From NCBI GenBank assembly GCA_965217935.1, contig OZ244581.1, positions 2,418,001 through 2,482,000 on the forward strand: a DNA stretch of 64,000 nucleotides. The letters are read 5' to 3'. Positions within the stretch are counted from its first letter, which is position 1, and each line of letters starts with the position of its first letter. The notes beneath the pieces are model-generated. The model had not been told where the DNA came from, did no database searches, and saw only the letters and a list, made by a program, of their open reading frames with translations. The position numbers and the translations under genes were made by a program. Of this stretch, positions 25,943 through 34,345 are shown piece by piece. The stretch comes from JBBROS01 sp965217935. Lineage in GTDB: Bacteria > Pseudomonadota > Alphaproteobacteria > Acetobacterales > Acetobacteraceae.

Positions 25943-28525
25943 ATGGCGGGTTCAGGCGAGGAGAGGCGGATTGTAAGGAGGCGGCCGGAACCGATGGGCC
26001 GCACCAGCGCGCCCGTGTCCAGGCCGCCCGAACGCCGCAGCAAGCCTCGGTTCCGCCTGTTGCGCGGGGTATTCGCGGTATTATTCGCCTTTGTCCTGAT
26101 CGGCTGCCTGGCGGCCGGGGCGTTCGGGTGGCACACGTACGAGCGTTACGCCGCCGACCTGCCGACGCTGGATGGGCTGCGGAACTACGAACCCCGGGTG
26201 ATCAGCCGCATCTATGCCAACGACGACCGGCTGATCGCCGAGCTTGCAACCGAGCGGCGGGTGTTCATGCCGATCACGGCCATCCCCGACATCGTGAAGC
26301 AGGCGTTCATTTCCGCCGAGGACCAGAAATTCTACTCGCACCATGGGATCGACCCGGTGGCGATCGCGCGCGCCGCCTGGACGGACGTGCAGCAGTGGGG
26401 CCAGGGGCGCAGGCCGATCGGCGCATCGACCATCACCCAGCAGGTGGCGAAGAACATGCTGCTGAGCAACGACCTCTCGATCGCGCGCAAGGTCAAGGAA
26501 CTGATCCTGGCCTTGCGGATCGACCAGTCGATGCCGAAGGACAAGGTGCTGGAGCTTTACCTGAACGAGATCTATCTGGGGATGCAGTCCTACGGCGTCG
26601 CCGCCGCGGCCCAGGCCTATTTCAACAAGCCGCTCGACGAGTTGACGCTGCCGGACGCGGCGTTCCTGGCTGCCTTGCCGAAGGCGCCGAACAACTACAA
26701 CCCGTTCCGGTTCCCGGACGCGGCCAAAGGCCGGCGCGATTGGGTGCTGGACCGAATGGCCGACGACCATGCCATCACGCCGGCGCAGGCGGCCGAGGCC
26801 AAGGCCACCCCGATCAACCCGGCCCCTTATAGCCGCCCGGAGACCGTGACCGGCGCCGAGTGGTTCGGCGAGGAGGTGCGGCGGCAGATGGTCGACCGGT
26901 TCGGGGCCGATGCGACGACGCAGGGCGGCTACGTCGTTCACACGAGCCTTGACCCCGCGCTGCAGGCAGCGTCCGACCACGCCTTGCGGAAGGGCCTGAT
27001 GGCCTATGACCGGAGCCGCGGCGGCTGGCGCGGGCCGGTGGCGAAGCTTCAGGGCGGACCTGACCTGAAACAGACCTGGCGCGCTCAGTTGGCCGGCGTC
27101 CCGCGTCCGCCGGGCATGTTGCCGGAGTGGTCCTTGGCCGCGGTGCTCGAAACCAGTTCGGATGAGGCCAGGCTCGGATGGATCAGCCGCGAGCCGGGGC
27201 AGGCAGCCGAGGCGAGGACGGCCAAGGCCGGCGTGCTGAGGCTGTCGGACCTGGCTTGGGCGCGTCCGGCGCGCTCCGGCGGCGTGGGGCCTGTGCCGCG
27301 GCGCATCAGCGACGTGGTTCAGCCGGGCGACGTGGTGATGATCGAGCCGGCGGGCGAGGCGCCATCGGGCGGGCGCCAGCCGGCCAAGGCCGACCGGCTG
27401 GCGCTGCGGCAGATCCCCAAAGTCCAGGGCGCGCTGGTATCGCTCGACCCGGCGACGGGGCGGGTGCTCGCGATGTCGGGCGGGTGGAGCTACGAGAGCA
27501 GCCAGTTCAACCGGGCGACGCAGGCGCAGCGGCAGCCGGGCAGCTCGTTCAAGCCGATCGTCTACCTGACGGCGCTGGAGGCGGGGTACTCGCCCAGCCA
27601 ACGGGTGCTCGATGCGCCGTTCGTGCAGAACCTGGGCGCCGCCGGGGAATGGCGGCCGAACAACTACGAGCTGAGGTTCAACGGGCCGATCCCGATGCGG
27701 GTGGCGCTCGAACGGTCGCTGAACCTGGTGACGATCCGTCTGGCCGACCGGGTGGGCATGGAGGCCGTAGCGCAGAACGCCATCGCGTTCCACGTGGTCG
27801 ACGGGATGCCAAAGGTCCTGCCGGCAGCGCTCGGCGCGGTGGAGACGACGGTGCTGCGGCAGGCATCTGCCTATGCCGGGCTGGCGATGGAGGGCAAGGA
27901 GGTGCTGCCGTCGCTGGTCGATACCGTGCAGAACCGGCATGGCAAGGTGATCTGGCACGCGACCGGCGTGGCCTGCGACGGCTGCGGCGACATCTCGAAG
28001 CCGCCCATGCTGGTGGACAACCGGCGGCAGATCGCCGATCCCCAGAGCGCCTTCCAGCTCATCAAGATGATGGAGGGCGTTGTTTCACGTGGAACAGGCT
28101 TCGCGGCCGGGAAAGGCCTGAACCATCCGATCGCGGGCAAGACAGGCACCAGCCAGGATTTCAATGACGCCTGGTTCGTCGGCTTCACGCGGGACCTGGT
28201 GACGGCGGTTTGGATCGGCAACGACGACAACACCAGCCTGGGCGACAAGGAAAGCGGCGGGTCGGTGGCGGCGCCGATCTGGCATGACTTCATGGCGACG
28301 GCGTTGAAGACGCGCCCGGCCCTGCAGTTCCCGATGCCGGAGGGGACGACCCTGGCGGCTTGGGATACCGGCTACGGGCAGCGGACCGACGCCTTTAAGC
28401 CGGGTCAGGAGCCGGGGGCGAGCCAGGGCACGATCGGGGGCGGGGAAGCGCCGGCGGAGGGGGTCTCGGTCAGCGCGGGGGCGCCCGGGGTCGGGATCGA
28501 CAGCGGCATGGGCGGGCTGTATTGA
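25943..28525 (+). CDS. mrcA: Penicillin-binding protein 1A (bifunctional)
   Basis: An 860-residue class A PBP that polymerises glycan and cross-links peptides. After a basic cytoplasmic tail comes one membrane helix (VFAVLFAFVLIGCLAAGAFG, about residues 45-65). The GT51 transglycosylase shows ISAEDQKFYSHHGIDPVA (catalytic Glu about 125) and RPIGASTITQQVAKNMLL. An OB-like insert precedes the transpeptidase, whose active-site motifs are QPGSSFKPIVYL (about 534), RSLNLVTIRLA and AGKTGTSQDFNDAWFVGF (about 733). The tail is glycine-rich. It follows the cell-wall amidase and precedes prfB closely. Confidence 0.95.
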   Translation: MAGSGEERRIVRRRPEPMGRTSAPVSRPPERRSKPRFRLLRGVFAVLFAFVLIGCLAAGAFGWHTYERYAADLPTLDGLRNYEPRVISRIYANDDRLIAELATERRVFMPITAIPDIVKQAFISAEDQKFYSHHGIDPVAIARAAWTDVQQWGQGRRPIGASTITQQVAKNMLLSNDLSIARKVKELILALRIDQSMPKDKVLELYLNEIYLGMQSYGVAAAAQAYFNKPLDELTLPDAAFLAALPKAPNNYNPFRFPDAAKGRRDWVLDRMADDHAITPAQAAEAKATPINPAPYSRPETVTGAEWFGEEVRRQMVDRFGADATTQGGYVVHTSLDPALQAASDHALRKGLMAYDRSRGGWRGPVAKLQGGPDLKQTWRAQLAGVPRPPGMLPEWSLAAVLETSSDEARLGWISREPGQAAEARTAKAGVLRLSDLAWARPARSGGVGPVPRRISDVVQPGDVVMIEPAGEAPSGGRQPAKADRLALRQIPKVQGALVSLDPATGRVLAMSGGWSYESSQFNRATQAQRQPGSSFKPIVYLTALEAGYSPSQRVLDAPFVQNLGAAGEWRPNNYELRFNGPIPMRVALERSLNLVTIRLADRVGMEAVAQNAIAFHVVDGMPKVLPAALGAVETTVLRQASAYAGLAMEGKEVLPSLVDTVQNRHGKVIWHATGVACDGCGDISKPPMLVDNRRQIADPQSAFQLIKMMEGVVSRGTGFAAGKGLNHPIAGKTGTSQDFNDAWFVGFTRDLVTAVWIGNDDNTSLGDKESGGSVAAPIWHDFMATALKTRPALQFPMPEGTTLAAWDTGYGQRTDAFKPGQEPGASQGTIGGGEAPAEGVSVSAGAPGVGIDSGMGGLY

Positions 28526-28534
28526 GCGCGGGCC

Positions 28535-29666
28535 ATGTCCACTGAATCCGACGCGCTGAACGCCCAGCTCAAGCAGACCATCGCGCTGCTGAGGAGGCAT
28601 CTTTGACTGGGACGTCGCCACCGCCCGCCTTGATGAGCTGAACGCCCGCGTCGAGGACCCGTCGCTCTGGGACGACCCGGCGGCGGCGCAAGCGGTGATG
28701 CGCGAGCGGACGCGGCTTGCCACGTCGGTCAACGGGCTGCTGGCCGTGGAGCAGGAGGCGGCGGATACGGCGGACCTGATCGGGCTGGCGGAAGCCGAGG
28801 ACGATGCGGCGATGGTCGCCGACGGCATCGCCACGCTGGCGCGACTGCTGGACGGGGCCGAGCGGCTCGAGACGGAAAGCCTGCTGTCCGGCGAGGCGGA
28901 TGGGCGGGATGCCTTCCTGGAAATCAACTCCGGGGCAGGGGGGACGGAAGCGCAGGATTGGGCGGAGATGCTGGCGCGGATGTATACCCGCTGGGCGGAA
29001 CGGCATGAGTGCAAGGTGCAGCTCCTGGAGCAGAGCGAGGGGGAGCAGGCGGGAATCAAGTCGGCGACGTTGCAGGTGACGGGGCCGAACGCTTATGGCT
29101 GGCTGAAGACCGAGGCCGGGGTGCATCGGCTGGTGCGGATCAGCCCGTTCGACGCCAACGCGCGGCGGCAGACGAGCTTCGCCAGCGTCTGGGTGTATCC
29201 GGTGGTGGACGACACGATCGAGATCGAGGTGAACGAGGCCGACCTGAAGGTGGACACGTTCCGGGCCAGCGGCGCGGGCGGGCAGCACGTCAACAAGACG
29301 GAGAGCGCCATCCGCATCACCCATGTGCCGAGCGGGATCATCGTCGCTTGCCAGACGGACCGGAGCCAGCACCGCAACCGGGCGACGGCGATGACCATGC
29401 TGAAGGCGCGGCTGTATGAGCAGGAGCTGCAGCGGCGGGAGGCGGTGTCGGCGGCGCAGGAGAGCGCCAAGACCGACATCGGCTGGGGGCATCAGATCCG
29501 CAGCTACGTGCTGGCGCCGTATCAGTTGGTGAAGGATTTGCGGACCGGGGTGGAGAAGGGCAACCCGGACGCGGTGCTGGACGGGGACCTTGACGCGTTC
29601 ATGTCGGCGGCGCTGGCGGCGCGGGTGGGGGCGACGCGGAGCGAGGCGAGCGCGCAGGCGCAGTAG
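28535..29666 (+). CDS. prfB: Peptide chain release factor 2 (programmed +1 frameshift)
   Basis: RF2 reads UGA/UAA stops. The first 23 codons from ATG 28535 (MSTESDALNAQLKQTIALLR, then RHL) end at an in-frame TGA (28604-28606); after CTT the ribosome shifts +1 and continues DWDVATARLDELNARVEDPS. The full product is about 376 residues. Domain landmarks are the stop-codon tripeptide SPF in VRISPFDANARRQTSF and the catalytic GGQ in ASGAGGQHVNKTESAIRI. The site (AGGAGG, CAT, CTT, TGA, C) is the same arrangement as in E. coli prfB, so the break is regulatory and not an error: low RF2 favours the shift. It lies nine bases after the PBP1A stop. Confidence 0.96.
28592..28607 (+). promoter_or_regulatory. 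prfB autoregulatory frameshift site
   Basis: AGGAGG (28592-28597), a strong internal Shine-Dalgarno, is followed after three bases by CTTTGAC. In the known prfB mechanism the SD-anti-SD contact and slow UGA decoding push the ribosome from CTT to the overlapping TTT and into the +1 frame. Confidence 0.95.
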
Positions 29667-29677
29667 GGCCATCTACG

Positions 29678-30250
29678 ATGCCGGCCTCGCCGAGCAAGTC
29701 CGCCGCAGCGTCGTCGATGCGGCTGTCCGCTAGCGACGTCGTTGCCAGGGCGAGCCTTGCCATCTTCGGCAAACCATTGGTGGTCAACGTATGGCGGGCG
29801 CTGCTCGTCGAGAGCCTGATCGATCTTGCCTTGCCAGGCGGGTGGACATGGTGCGCGGCGGACTATGCGGGCTGGGACTTCCAGCACGCCGACGGGACAC
29901 GTTTGGAAGTGAAGCAGTCGGCGGCTCGTCAGAGTTGGGCAGCAGGAGTCCAATCCCCCGTCGGCCCGAGATTTGACATCGCGACCCGTACGGGCGCCTG
30001 GGATGGCGTGACCTGGCTTCCCGCAGCCGAGCCCAAGCGTCACGCAGACATCTACGTGCTGGCTTATCACCCGGTCATGGACAACAGCGCCGATCATCGC
30101 GACCCGCACCAGTGGACGTTTCACGTTGTCGCGACAGTTCGCCTTCCGGCCACGAAATCCATCTCCCTCAAGGCAGTCCGACGCCTCGCGTCACCTGTCG
30201 GCTTTGCCGATCTCGCCGCAACGGTCGAGGGCGTCCGGATCGGTTCGTGA
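29678..30250 (+). CDS. Hypothetical protein with PD-(D/E)XK-like motif
   Basis: A 190-residue soluble protein with no name I can assign. It has AGWDFQHADGTRLEVKQSAA (about residues 62-82), where an Asp, a Glu and a Lys are spaced as in the D...ExK core of PD-(D/E)XK nucleases. It also has FGKPLVVNVWRALLVESLID (a helix before it, as in such folds), then YVLAYHPVMD and HVVATVRLPATKSISLKAVR. It might be a restriction- or repair-type nuclease or only share the fold. It begins 11 bases after prfB and converges on tadA. Alternative start: ATG at 29717. Confidence 0.6.
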   Translation: MPASPSKSAAASSMRLSASDVVARASLAIFGKPLVVNVWRALLVESLIDLALPGGWTWCAADYAGWDFQHADGTRLEVKQSAARQSWAAGVQSPVGPRFDIATRTGAWDGVTWLPAAEPKRHADIYVLAYHPVMDNSADHRDPHQWTFHVVATVRLPATKSISLKAVRRLASPVGFADLAATVEGVRIGS

Positions 30251-30295
30251 AGCGTCCGCGGGCGACCACCGCAGGCCGACACTCGTCAGGCTCAT

Positions 30296-30736
30296 TCAAC
30301 GCCGATCCGTGAAGAATGCGCGCAGCAATGCCCCGCAGGCGGTTTCCTGCACGCCGCCGATGATTTCCGGCCGGTGCAGGCAGGCCGGGTGGTCGAAGAT
30401 GCGCGGGCCGTGCTCGACGCCGCCGCCCTTAGGGTCGTAGGCGCCGAATATGAGGCGCTTGACCCGGAAATGCGCCAGGGCCGCGGCGCACATGGGGCAG
30501 GGCTCCAGGGTGACGACCAGGGTGCAGTCCGGCAGGCGCGGGGAGCGGCGCTTGGCGGCGGCGGAGCGGAGGGCCAGCATTTCGGCGTGGGCGCTGGCGT
30601 CGTGGCCGGCTTCGACGCGGTTGGCGGCTTCGGAGAGGACCGCGCCCGTCCCGTCGAGCACGACGGCGCCGACCGGGACTTCTCCCGCCTGGGCGGCTGC
30701 TTGCGCCAGGCGCAGCGCTCGTTCCATCGGCCGCAT
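30296..30736 (-). CDS. tadA: tRNA-specific adenosine deaminase
   Basis: TadA converts adenosine 34 to inosine in the tRNA-Arg anticodon and is generally essential. The zinc site is complete: DASAHAEMLALRSAAAKR (His and catalytic Glu) and VVTLEPCPMCAAALAHFRVK (two Cys). The protein is about 146 residues from ATG 30736 (MRPMERALRLAQAAAQAGEV); an ATG three codons later or the longer frame up to 30817 are alternatives. It is divergent from the amidotransferase gene, with 46 bases between starts. Confidence 0.92.
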   Translation of the reverse strand: MRPMERALRLAQAAAQAGEVPVGAVVLDGTGAVLSEAANRVEAGHDASAHAEMLALRSAAAKRRSPRLPDCTLVVTLEPCPMCAAALAHFRVKRLIFGAYDPKGGGVEHGPRIFDHPACLHRPEIIGGVQETACGALLRAFFTDRR

Positions 30737-30782
30737 CGGCGTCACTTGCCCGTTATCCCCGGACGGGTCTACCACGCGGCGC

Positions 30783-31505
30783 ATGAGTTCACGCATCAAG
30801 CCCCTCGTCGGCGTCACGCTGGATGCCGAGCCGCCGGGCGGCTACTCCAGATTTCCCTGGTATGCGCTGCGGGCGAACTATGCCGAGGCGATCATGGCCG
30901 CGGGCGGCGTGCCGGTGGCCTTGCCGCACAAGCCGTCTTTGGCCCCGGATTTCCTCGACCGGATCGACGCCTTGGTGGTGACGGGCGGCGCGTTCGACGT
31001 TGATCCTGTGCTTTATGGCGACGCGGCGAGGCATTCGAGCGTGACGCTCAAGGAGACGCGGACGGCGGCTGAGCTGGCGCTGGTGCGGGGGGCGCTGGCG
31101 CGGGATATCCCGGTGCTGGGGATCTGCGGCGGCGAGCAGTTGCTGGCGGTGGCGCTGGGGGGCGCGCTGATGCAGCACATTCCAGACGACGTCGCGGATG
31201 CGTTGAGCCATGAGCAGAGCAATCCGCGGGACGAGGCGAGCCATGAGGTGCGGATCGTGCCGGGCAGCCTGCTGCACCAGGTGGTTCGGGCGGAGACGAT
31301 GCAGGTGAACTCGAGCCATCACCAGGCGGTGCGCGGGACGGGGCGGTTCGCGTCGGTCAACGCGACGGCGCCGGACGGGGTGATCGAGGGTATCGAGGAT
31401 GGGCGCTACGGGTTCTGTCTCGGCGTGCAATGGCATCCGGAGTTCCTGATCGATCCCGGCGACGCGCGGATTTTCCACGCCCTGGTTGCGGCGGCGGGCG
31501 GGTGA
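30783..31505 (+). CDS. Class I glutamine amidotransferase-like (gamma-glutamyl-GABA hydrolase family)
   Basis: The 240-residue protein resembles PuuD/peptidase C26: PLVGVTLDAEPPGGYSRFPW, ALVVTGGAFDVDPVLYG, the nucleophile elbow PVLGICGGEQLLAVALGG (Cys about 115; most relatives have GICRG, here the Arg is Gly), VNSSHHQAVRG and the His-Glu pair in LGVQWHPEFLID. It would hydrolyse a gamma-glutamyl amide. It overlaps the following rluB gene by four bases (GTGA). Confidence 0.88.
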   Translation: MSSRIKPLVGVTLDAEPPGGYSRFPWYALRANYAEAIMAAGGVPVALPHKPSLAPDFLDRIDALVVTGGAFDVDPVLYGDAARHSSVTLKETRTAAELALVRGALARDIPVLGICGGEQLLAVALGGALMQHIPDDVADALSHEQSNPRDEASHEVRIVPGSLLHQVVRAETMQVNSSHHQAVRGTGRFASVNATAPDGVIEGIEDGRYGFCLGVQWHPEFLIDPGDARIFHALVAAAGG

Positions 31506-32266
31506 GCGGCGGGCACGAGGCCGGGGAGGACGCCGGGCGGGGGGAGCGGGTGGCCAAATGGCTGGCGCGGGCCGGGGTTGCGAGCCGGCGGGACGCGGAG
31601 CGGCTGCTGAGCGAGGGGCTGGTGCGGGTCAACGGGCAGCGGATCGAGCACCCGGCCACGTTCATCCAGCCGGACGACGTCGTGCAGGTTCGGGGGCTGG
31701 TGGTGGATGCGCCGCAGCGGACTCGGCTGTGGCGGTATCACAAGCCGGATGGGCTGGTGACGACGCACAGGGACCCGGAGGGGCGGGCGACCGTGTTCGA
31801 GGCGCTGCCGCCGGGCTTGCCGCGGGTGGTGAGCGTGGGGCGGCTCGACCTGAACAGCGAGGGGCTGCTGCTGCTCACGAACGATGGCGCGTTGGCCCGG
31901 CGGCTGGAGCTGCCGGCGAACGGGTGGATCAGACGCTACCGCGCTCGCGCCTGGGGGAGCGTGGCGCCGGCGGCGCTGTCGCGGCTGGCAGGCGGGGTGG
32001 TGATCGAGGGGGTGCGGTATGGGCCGATCGAGGCCGAGCTTGAGGCGCAGAAGGGGGAGAATGTCTGGCTGGGCGTGGCGCTGCGGGAGGGGCGGAACCG
32101 GGAGGTGCGGCGGGTGCTGGCGCACCTGGGGCTGCAGGTCAGCCGGTTGATCCGGGTTGCGTACGGGCCGTTCCAGCTCGGGGCGCTGGCGCGCGGGACG
32201 GTGGACGAGGTGCCGGGCAAGGTGCTGCGGGAGCAATTGCCGGCGGAGGGACGGCCGACGCGGTGA
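31502..32266 (+). CDS. rluB: Pseudouridine synthase, RluB/RsuA family
   Basis: A 254-residue enzyme that isomerises uridine in rRNA (RluB acts on 23S rRNA helix 89). An N-terminal S4 domain (VAKWLARAGVASRRDAERLL, then GLVRVNGQRIE) is followed by the synthase, with the catalytic Asp in VVSVGRLDLNSEGLLLLTND and the helix GRNREVRRVLAHLGLQVSRL. It starts at GTG 31502, overlapping the previous stop, and ends in a GTGA overlap with rsmD, so three genes are coupled. RluE/F or RsuA specificity cannot be excluded from sequence alone. Confidence 0.88.
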   Translation: MSGGHEAGEDAGRGERVAKWLARAGVASRRDAERLLSEGLVRVNGQRIEHPATFIQPDDVVQVRGLVVDAPQRTRLWRYHKPDGLVTTHRDPEGRATVFEALPPGLPRVVSVGRLDLNSEGLLLLTNDGALARRLELPANGWIRRYRARAWGSVAPAALSRLAGGVVIEGVRYGPIEAELEAQKGENVWLGVALREGRNREVRRVLAHLGLQVSRLIRVAYGPFQLGALARGTVDEVPGKVLREQLPAEGRPTR

Positions 32267-32808
32267 GGATCGTGGCCGGCGCCTGGCGCGGGCGGGGGCT
32301 GGCCGCGCCGCCGGGGCAGGGGATGCGGCCGACGGCGGACCGGGTGCGGCAGGCGGTGTTCGACCGGCTGCTTCATGCGCCCTGGGGCGGGCGGGCGGCG
32401 ATCGACGGCGTGCGGGTGCTGGATGGGTTCGCCGGGACGGGCGCCTTCGGACTGGAGGCGCTGTCCCGCGGGGCGGGTTCTGCCATCTTTATGGAGCAGG
32501 ACCGGTTCGCGTTGTCGGCGTTGCGGGAGAATGTCCGGGCGTTCGGGGCCGAGGGGCGTTGCCGGGTGCTGGCGGGGAACATGCTTCGGCCACCCGCCGG
32601 AGAGAGATGCGGGCTGGTGTTCCTCGACCCGCCTTACCGCCAAGGGCTGCTTGGGCCAGCCATGGCCGCGCTTAGTTCGGCGGGCTGGATCGGGGCGGGC
32701 AGCCTGGTGGTGATGGAAGCGGCGCGCGAAGATGCCTTGCCGGAGGGCGGCACGGCGCTGTCGGAGTTCGCGGCGGGCGCGGCCCGGGTTTGCATCGTTC
32801 AGGCGTGA
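32263..32808 (+). CDS. rsmD: 16S rRNA (guanine966-N2) methyltransferase
   Basis: The 181-residue SAM enzyme methylates G966 of 16S rRNA. It begins at GTG 32263 with RIVAGAWRGRGLAAPPGQ and RPTADRVRQAVFDRL, both typical of RsmD. The SAM loop is VLDGFAGTGAFGLEALSRGA and the catalytic motif IV is GLVFLDPPYRQG. It is translationally coupled to rluB, giving a small rRNA-modification operon. Confidence 0.93.
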   Translation: MRIVAGAWRGRGLAAPPGQGMRPTADRVRQAVFDRLLHAPWGGRAAIDGVRVLDGFAGTGAFGLEALSRGAGSAIFMEQDRFALSALRENVRAFGAEGRCRVLAGNMLRPPAGERCGLVFLDPPYRQGLLGPAMAALSSAGWIGAGSLVVMEAAREDALPEGGTALSEFAAGAARVCIVQA

Positions 32809-32819
32809 TCTGATTCCGG

Positions 32820-33533
32820 TCAGCGGTGGGCGGCGAGCAGGGACTGGATCGCGAAGCCCGGTACGGCCAGCCCGCCCACGCCCTCCTTGTTGCCGGCGAC
32901 CTCCAGGCCGACGAGTTGCCATTTGCCGTCCGGTCCGCGAGACAGGATGGGGCCGCCGCTGGCGCCGCGCGTGCCGGAGCAGGTGTGGACGAGGAGGGGC
33001 TTGCCGTCTTGATCCCGGGCGTAGGCCTTGGCGGCGCAATCCGGGTCCACGGTCATGCGTTCCACGCGGTCCTGCGCGAAGCCGGCGAGCGCCAGCTTCG
33101 TGCCAGGCGGGGCCGGCGCGGAGGAGGGCGGCAGGATCGCGGTGACGGGCGCGGCGACGCGCAGGAGGGCCAAGTCGGTGGCGCGCGGCCTCTGGACCGT
33201 TGCATCGGCGCCGGGCGCTACGATGATGTCCGTCGGGATCAGATGACGGGTAAAGGCGCCGTCATGGTAGCCGAGCAGAAGGTGGATCGAGCGGCTTGGC
33301 ATGACGCGGCCGAGCGCGCGGTTGACCAGGCAATGAAGCGCGGTGGCCGCGAGCGTGGGCGCCACCATGACCGCGGTGCAACGGGATACGCCCGGCACTT
33401 GCAGCTTGGCGACCGCGGACCAGGGCGCGATGGTGGAGTCGACTTGGATGCGGGGATCGGACGCCCCGATCCCTGGCAGCAGAACAGTGGCGAGGACGGC
33501 CCGGCGGAGCGGGCCGCCCTGCCCGCGGTTCAG
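32820..33533 (-). CDS. Exported trypsin-like serine protease (probable CTG start)
   Basis: The chymotrypsin-fold triad is visible as TLAATALHCLVNR (His), RATDLALLRVAAPV (Asp) and SGTRGASGGPILSRG (Ser). The only ATG/GTG/TTG in frame is a GTG at 33398, which would cut into the fold. The frame remains open upstream and encodes a signal-like segment, GGPLRRAVLATVLLPGIGAS, then DPRIQVDSTIAPWSAVAKLQ. A CTG at 33533 overlaps the stop of the cold-shock gene (CTGA), so I propose a coupled CTG start and a 237-residue precursor. The function may be envelope quality control; the substrate is unknown. Confidence 0.72.
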   Translation of the reverse strand: MNRGQGGPLRRAVLATVLLPGIGASDPRIQVDSTIAPWSAVAKLQVPGVSRCTAVMVAPTLAATALHCLVNRALGRVMPSRSIHLLLGYHDGAFTRHLIPTDIIVAPGADATVQRPRATDLALLRVAAPVTAILPPSSAPAPPGTKLALAGFAQDRVERMTVDPDCAAKAYARDQDGKPLLVHTCSGTRGASGGPILSRGPDGKWQLVGLEVAGNKEGVGGLAVPGFAIQSLLAAHR

Positions 33534-34249
33534 CTGTTCTCGACCGAGACTGCTTCCGGCCCGCGCCGTCCGTCAGCGACTTGCATCCGAACGGTCTGGT
33601 TCGGTTCGAGGCTGCTCAGGCCGCCGCGGTTGAGGGCGGAGATGTGCACGAAGACGTCCTTGCCGCCGCCGTCCGGCATGACGAAGCCGAAGCCCTTCTC
33701 GGCGTTGAACCATTTGACTGTGCCGCGCATCTCGACGGCGGTGCTGAGGTCGACCGGGGCGCGCGGGGCGGCACGTGGGCGGTCGTTGCCGTAGCCGCCG
33801 CCGCCAAAACCGCCGCCGCCGCCGCCGCCGGCGGATGGCGTTGCCGTCGTTTCGTCAACGTTGAGAACCTCGGCGACTTGCGGGCCTTTCTGGCCGGCCG
33901 AGGTGAGGACGCGGAGGGTGGCGCCGGGAGAGACGACCTGGTAGCCGGCGCGCGACAACACGCTAATGTGAAGGAAGGCGTCGCCGCCGCCGCCGTCGAG
34001 CTCGACGAAGCCGAAGCCTTTCTCGCCGTTAAACCATTTGACGACGGCGCCGGTTTCCGGACCCGTCGGCGCGTTGAAGCCGCGGGGCGGTCCGCCGAAG
34101 GTTGAGGGACCGCGGTCGCCGCCGCGGGGGACAAAGCTGTCCCTGGGCACGTACGGTTCGTCACGGCGTCCGCCGAAATCGTCGTCGCGGTTGCGGCCGC
34201 GGGAGCCGCGGCGTGGGCTATCGAAGGAACGGCGGTCAGGTGTGCGCAT
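33530..34249 (-). CDS. Double cold-shock-domain RNA-binding protein
   Basis: A 239-residue protein with a charged, Arg/Asp/Gly-rich N-terminus (about 1-65) and two cold-shock domains joined by a glycine linker. CSD1 reads GAVVKWFNGEKGFGFVELDG and DAFLHISVLSRAGY; CSD2 reads GTVKWFNAEKGFGFVMPDGG and KDVFVHISALNRGG. Both keep the RNP1 (KGFGFV) and RNP2 (FLHI/VFVHI) motifs for single-stranded nucleic acid binding. The linker between them (about 135-155) is a run of glycines from a GGC/GCC-type repeat around 33795-33830. Double-CSD proteins are common in alphaproteobacteria. It precedes the protease at 32820. Confidence 0.92.
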   Translation of the reverse strand: MRTPDRRSFDSPRRGSRGRNRDDDFGGRRDEPYVPRDSFVPRGGDRGPSTFGGPPRGFNAPTGPETGAVVKWFNGEKGFGFVELDGGGGDAFLHISVLSRAGYQVVSPGATLRVLTSAGQKGPQVAEVLNVDETTATPSAGGGGGGGFGGGGYGNDRPRAAPRAPVDLSTAVEMRGTVKWFNAEKGFGFVMPDGGGKDVFVHISALNRGGLSSLEPNQTVRMQVADGRRGPEAVSVENS

Positions 34250-34345
34250 ATTCTTGTCTCAGGAAAGCTGGCGTGTGGGGCGAAGACGGGTCGCTGACAG
34301 GGAGGGACTTACGATTCATTCACAGACAGCAAACCTTAGCTGATT

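Noticed and set aside
28535..28606. prfB as a frameshifted pseudogene or sequencing error
   Set aside because: The break coincides exactly with the known programmed frameshift signal.
29678..31505. A defence island built around the nuclease-like gene and mazEF
   Set aside because: The neighbours are prfB, tadA, rluB and rsmD; mazEF is over 10 kb away. There is no clustering of defence genes.
33790..33835. Short tandem GCC repeat as a CRISPR-like or regulatory repeat
   Set aside because: It encodes the glycine linker of the double cold-shock protein.
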